From assembly GCF_003627075.1 (NCBI RefSeq), contig NZ_CP032630.1, forward strand, positions 1,550,001 through 1,614,000: 64,000 nt of DNA, read 5' to 3'. This DNA is from Protaetiibacter intestinalis. GTDB lineage: Bacteria > Actinomycetota > Actinomycetes > Actinomycetales > Microbacteriaceae. The notes below the pieces were generated by a model, which was not told where the DNA came from, ran no database searches, and was given only the letters and a program-made list of their open reading frames with translations. Positions 60,627 through 64,000 of the stretch are shown here, piece by piece (positions within the stretch are counted from its first letter, which is position 1; every line of letters begins with the position of its first letter). The position numbers and the translations under genes are program-made.

Positions 60627-62213
60627 ATGGCTCAGACCTCCACCGCGTCGCGCCCCGCGCGCGCGGTCGCCCCGCCCAGCCCCGGCACCGTCCGGTCGCT
60701 GCTCGTGAAGATCGTGCTGCTCGGCATCGTCGACGCGATCTCGCTCTACGCCGTGTTCATGCTGGTGCTCCAGGACAACTGGGTCGTCGCGATCGTCGTG
60801 GTCGCCGTCAGCGCCCTCGTGAACTGGATCTACCTCTCGCGCCGGTTCCTGCCGGCCAAGTACCTCACGCCCGGCCTCATCTTCCTCGCCGTCTTCCAGG
60901 TGTTCGTGCTGCTGTACACGGGCTACGTCGGCTTCACCAACTACGGCACGGGCCACAACGGCACGCGCGACCAGGCCGTGAACTCGCTGCTCGCCTCCTC
61001 CCTCCAGCGCGTCGAGGACTCGCCCAGCTACCCCGTGACGGTCGTCGACCGCTTCGGCGAGCTCGGCCTGCTCGTCACCGACCCGGAGGGCGACGCCTTC
61101 GTCGGCACCGCCGACGAGCCGCTCAGCCGCGTGCCGGATGCCGAGTTCGACGGCGGCCGCGCGGTCGCCGCCCCCGGCTGGACGAGCCTCACCTTCCAGG
61201 ACGTCATCGCGCGCACCGCCGAGATCACGGCCCTCGCCGTGCCCTACTCGGACGACCCCAACGACGGGGCGCTGCGCACCCCCGACGGCAGCAACGCCTA
61301 CCGCTACCTCTCCACCCTCGAGTACGACGCATCCGCCGGCACGATGACCAACACCCAGACGGGCGTCGTCTACTCCGACATCGGCACGGGCGCCTTCGTG
61401 GCCGACAGCGGCGAGGAGCTGCGCCCCGGCTGGCAGATCACGGTCGGCTTCGACAACTTCGTGCGCGCCTTCACCGAGTCCTCGATCCGCGGGCCGCTCG
61501 TCTACGTGACCATCTGGACCTTCGTCTTCGCGATCGCCTCCGTGGCCCTGTGCTTCGGGCTCGGGCTGCTGCTCGCGATCACCTTCCAGAACGCCCGGAT
61601 GCGCGGGGTCAAGTACTACCGGCTGCTGCTGATCCTGCCGTACGCGTTCCCCGCGTTCCTGTCGATCCTGGTGTGGAACGGCATGATGAACGAGAGCTTC
61701 GGCTTCATCAACCAGGTGCTGTTCGGCGGCGCCTCGATCCCGTGGCTCTCGGATCCGAACCTCGCCAAGGTGAGCGCGATCCTCGTGAACGTGTGGCTCG
61801 GCTTCCCCTACATGTTCCTCATCTGCACGGGTGCGCTGCAGGCGATCCCGGAGGAGCTCACCGAGGCGGCCACGATGGACGGCGCGCGCGGCTGGGGCGT
61901 GTTCCGGCAGATCAAGCTGCCGCTGCTGCTCTCGACGACGGCGCCCGTGCTGATCGCGTCGTTCGCCTTCAACTTCAACAACTTCAACCTCGTGTACCTG
62001 CTGAACAACGGCGGTCCGCGCGACACGACGACGAGCCTGCCGGTCGGGCACACCGACCTGCTCATCTCGATGGTCTACAAGGTGGCGTTCACCGGCCAGA
62101 ACCGCGACTACGGTCTGGCATCCGCCTTCTCGATCATCATCTTCCTCATCGTCGCCGGCATCGCGGTGATCAGCTTCAGCAGGACCAAGGCCCTCGAGGA
62201 GATCCAGCGATGA
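60627..62213 (+). CDS. MalF-type ABC permease
   Basis: A 528-aa permease with eight helices. A large external domain (about residues 110-275) sits between the early helices, like the P2 loop of E. coli MalF that docks the binding protein. The EAA loop reads EELTEAATMDGARGWGVFRQIKLPLL. ATG 60627 was chosen; GTG 60618 is in frame 9 nt upstream. Ends overlapping malG by 4 nt. Confidence 0.92.
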   Translation: MAQTSTASRPARAVAPPSPGTVRSLLVKIVLLGIVDAISLYAVFMLVLQDNWVVAIVVVAVSALVNWIYLSRRFLPAKYLTPGLIFLAVFQVFVLLYTGYVGFTNYGTGHNGTRDQAVNSLLASSLQRVEDSPSYPVTVVDRFGELGLLVTDPEGDAFVGTADEPLSRVPDAEFDGGRAVAAPGWTSLTFQDVIARTAEITALAVPYSDDPNDGALRTPDGSNAYRYLSTLEYDASAGTMTNTQTGVVYSDIGTGAFVADSGEELRPGWQITVGFDNFVRAFTESSIRGPLVYVTIWTFVFAIASVALCFGLGLLLAITFQNARMRGVKYYRLLLILPYAFPAFLSILVWNGMMNESFGFINQVLFGGASIPWLSDPNLAKVSAILVNVWLGFPYMFLICTGALQAIPEELTEAATMDGARGWGVFRQIKLPLLLSTTAPVLIASFAFNFNNFNLVYLLNNGGPRDTTTSLPVGHTDLLISMVYKVAFTGQNRDYGLASAFSIIIFLIVAGIAVISFSRTKALEEIQR

Positions 62214-63124
62214 CGACCACCGACCTCACCCACCTGCGGAACACCGCCCGCCGGGCGCCGCACCGTCGCCGCACCGCGGGACGCTGGTTCGTCGACACCG
62301 GATGGCGGCACGTCGTCGCGATCGCCGTCTCGGTGTTCGCGGTGTTCCCGCTGCTGTTCGTGGTCTCGAGCGCGCTCAACCCCAACGGCACCCTCACGGG
62401 ATCGAACGCGCTGTTCTCGCGCATCGGCATCGACAGCTTCTGGCGCATCCTCTCCGACCCGCAGAACCCGTACCTGCGCTGGTTCGGCAACACGCTGCTC
62501 GTCGCGGGCGTCACCGCGGTCGCCTCGACCCTCATGGGCGCGCTCGCCGCCTACGCGTTCTCGCGGATGCGGTTCGCCGGGCGCCGCTTCGGCCTCATCA
62601 CGATCGTCGTCATCCAGATGTTCCCGCAGCTGCTGGGCGCGGTCGCCATCTTCCTCATGATGAGCGCGATCGGCGACGTGTTCCCGGCGTTCGGGCTCAA
62701 CACCCACATCGGCCTCATCATGGTGTACCTCGGCGGCTCGCTCGGCGTGAACACGTACCTCATGTACGGCTTCTTCAACACGGTGCCGGTGGAGATCGAC
62801 GAGGCGGCGAAGATCGACGGCGCGGGCCACGCGCGCATCTTCTTCACCATCATCCTGCGACTCGTGGCGCCGATCCTCGCGGTCGTCGCGCTGCTGTCGG
62901 TGATCGCCTCCTTCTCGGAGTACCTCATCGCGAGCGTGCTGCTCATCGACCCCGAGAACCAGACCCTCGCGGTGGGCCTCGTGAAGCTCGTCTCCAACCC
63001 GCGCTACGCCGACTGGAGCGCCTTCTCGGCGGGCGCGATCATGGCGGCCATCCCGGTGGTCGCGCTGTTCCTCGCCCTGCAGCGCTACATCGTGGGCGGC
63101 ATCACGGCCGGCGCGGTGAAGTAA
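62210..63124 (+). CDS. MalG-type ABC permease
   Basis: A 304-aa permease with six helices. EAA loop: VEIDEAAKIDGAGHARIFFTIILRL. The C-terminus GGITAGAVK is the usual MalG end that contacts the ATPase. Start ATG overlaps the malF stop (ATGA). No ATPase gene is in the window; the complex may use a shared MsiK-type ATPase, as in other actinobacteria. Confidence 0.93.
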   Translation: MTTTDLTHLRNTARRAPHRRRTAGRWFVDTGWRHVVAIAVSVFAVFPLLFVVSSALNPNGTLTGSNALFSRIGIDSFWRILSDPQNPYLRWFGNTLLVAGVTAVASTLMGALAAYAFSRMRFAGRRFGLITIVVIQMFPQLLGAVAIFLMMSAIGDVFPAFGLNTHIGLIMVYLGGSLGVNTYLMYGFFNTVPVEIDEAAKIDGAGHARIFFTIILRLVAPILAVVALLSVIASFSEYLIASVLLIDPENQTLAVGLVKLVSNPRYADWSAFSAGAIMAAIPVVALFLALQRYIVGGITAGAVK

Positions 63125-63157
63125 TCCCTCCGACACATGAGATGAGTAGGGTGCCCG

Positions 63158-64000
63158 CATGACCGCATCCCCCGCGGGGCTGCCGCATCACGACGGCTCG
63201 CCGCTGTACGTCTCCACCCAGGAGCCGGTGCTCGGCGAGGCGGTGTCGGTGCGGCTGCGGGTGCCGCGCGGCTTCGCGCCGCTGCGCGTGGTGCGGGTGC
63301 GTTCGAACCCCGACCGCGAGCCCTCGTACGCGGACGCGCGCATCGTGCACGAGACCCCGGAGGCCGTGTGGTGGCAGGCGGAGGTCGTGGTCGAGAACCC
63401 GGTGCACGGCTACCGCTGGCTGCTCGAAGACCGCGAGGCGAACACCTGGTGGCTCACCTCGAAGGGCATCTCGACCGTCGAGACGCGCGACATCGACGAC
63501 TTCCGGCTCGTCACCTTCGCCGCGCCGCCCGCGTGGGGGCGCGAGCAGATCATGTACCAGGTGTTCCCCGACCGCTTCGCGCGGTCGGCGGCGGCGGATG
63601 ATCGCGAGGCGCCCGCGTGGGCGTGGCCGGCATCCTGGGGCGACCCCGTCATCCACCAGGGGCCGGGCACGGGGGAGCAGTTCTACGGCGGCGACCTCGA
63701 CGGGGTGCGCGAGCACCTCGACCATCTCGTCGACCTCGGCGTGACGTTGCTGTATCTGACGCCCGTCTTCCCGGCGCGGTCGAACCACCGCTACGACGCG
63801 CTCTCCTTCGACCACGTCGACCCGCTGCTCGGCGGCGACGAGGCGCTCGTGCGGCTCGTCGAGGCGGCGCACGAGCGCGGCATCCGGGTGATCGGCGACC
63901 TCACCACCAACCACTCGGGCGACGCGCACGAGTGGTTCCGGGCGTCGTTCGAGAACCCGGGGGCCCTCGAGTCGGGCTTCTACCTGTGGCTCGACGGCGC
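63158..64000 (+). CDS. GH13 neopullulanase/maltogenic-amylase-like enzyme, partial
   Basis: The first 281 residues are in the window and the gene runs off its end. An N-terminal beta-sandwich (about 1-120, CBM34-like) precedes the GH13 barrel: IMYQVFPDRFARS, then FYGGDLDGVREHLDHLVDLGVTLLYLTPVFPARSNHRYD and GIRVIGDLTTNHSGDAHEWF. The catalytic Asp and Glu lie beyond the edge. ATG 63158 is 6 nt after TAGGGT, so it has its own promoter. Confidence 0.88.

Overview
The window is chromosomal DNA of a high-GC actinomycete. The best fit is the family Microbacteriaceae (inference). Support comes from the very high GC of most genes, menaquinone-based respiration, an archaeal-type AspRS, the tiny bS22-type ribosomal protein, a BldC-like regulator, and intergenic repeats of the form GGTTGAGT...ATCGAAACC, which I recall as common in this family. 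Many genes have a TANNNT -10 box 6-7 nt before the start codon, the arrangement expected of leaderless mRNAs.

Layout. 0-12 kb is housekeeping: a winged-helix regulator preceded by a Cys-rich 33-codon leader ORF, upp, tadA, a CDF metal transporter, proC, a Ktr/Trk K+ uptake pair, an ArsR regulator, a FUSC protein, a BldC-like protein, bS22, a HAD phosphatase, a glutaredoxin and aspS. 12-15 kb holds an HxlR regulator divergent from an unusual LLM-flavin/FAD oxidoreductase fusion. 15-19 kb is the cytochrome c maturation operon (TlpA-like, CcdA, ResB, CcsB). 19-32 kb is a nearly complete menaquinone block (menC, menB, menE, menA, menD, menF-type, menG, polyprenyl synthase), with PPK2 and an FprA-like reductase.

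34-40 kb contains the strongest candidate for an undescribed system: one minus-strand operon of an ECF sigma factor, a small beta-sandwich-like protein, a cytosolic subtilase with a PFHSTA x5 tandem repeat, and a TPR-CHAT (caspase-like) protease. YajQ, a lytic transglycosylase and a LacI regulator follow.

42.3-47.1 kb is a small genomic island in the 3' end of tRNA-Tyr(GTA). It is flanked by 22-bp direct repeats (one mismatch) and is visibly lower in GC. It carries a large SF2 helicase with a putative PD-(D/E)xK-like C-terminus, a DUF2384/RES toxin-antitoxin pair and a tyrosine-integrase remnant. It looks like a mini defence island.

47-55.5 kb is a catabolic cluster: a frameshifted glycerate kinase, a 2-hydroxyacid dehydrogenase, an MFS transporter, RraA, a GntR regulator, AtuA/DUF1446, DUF4387 and an FAD dehydrogenase. 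Two matching palindromes, ATTTGNTATNGCAAAT, probably tie it to the GntR protein. 55.5-57.3 kb has an inositol-monophosphatase-like protein and an M23 peptidase behind a 17-aa upstream ORF. 57.3-64 kb is a maltose/maltodextrin locus (GH13, MalE, MalF, MalG, and a GH13 running off the end) with two LacI-type operators.
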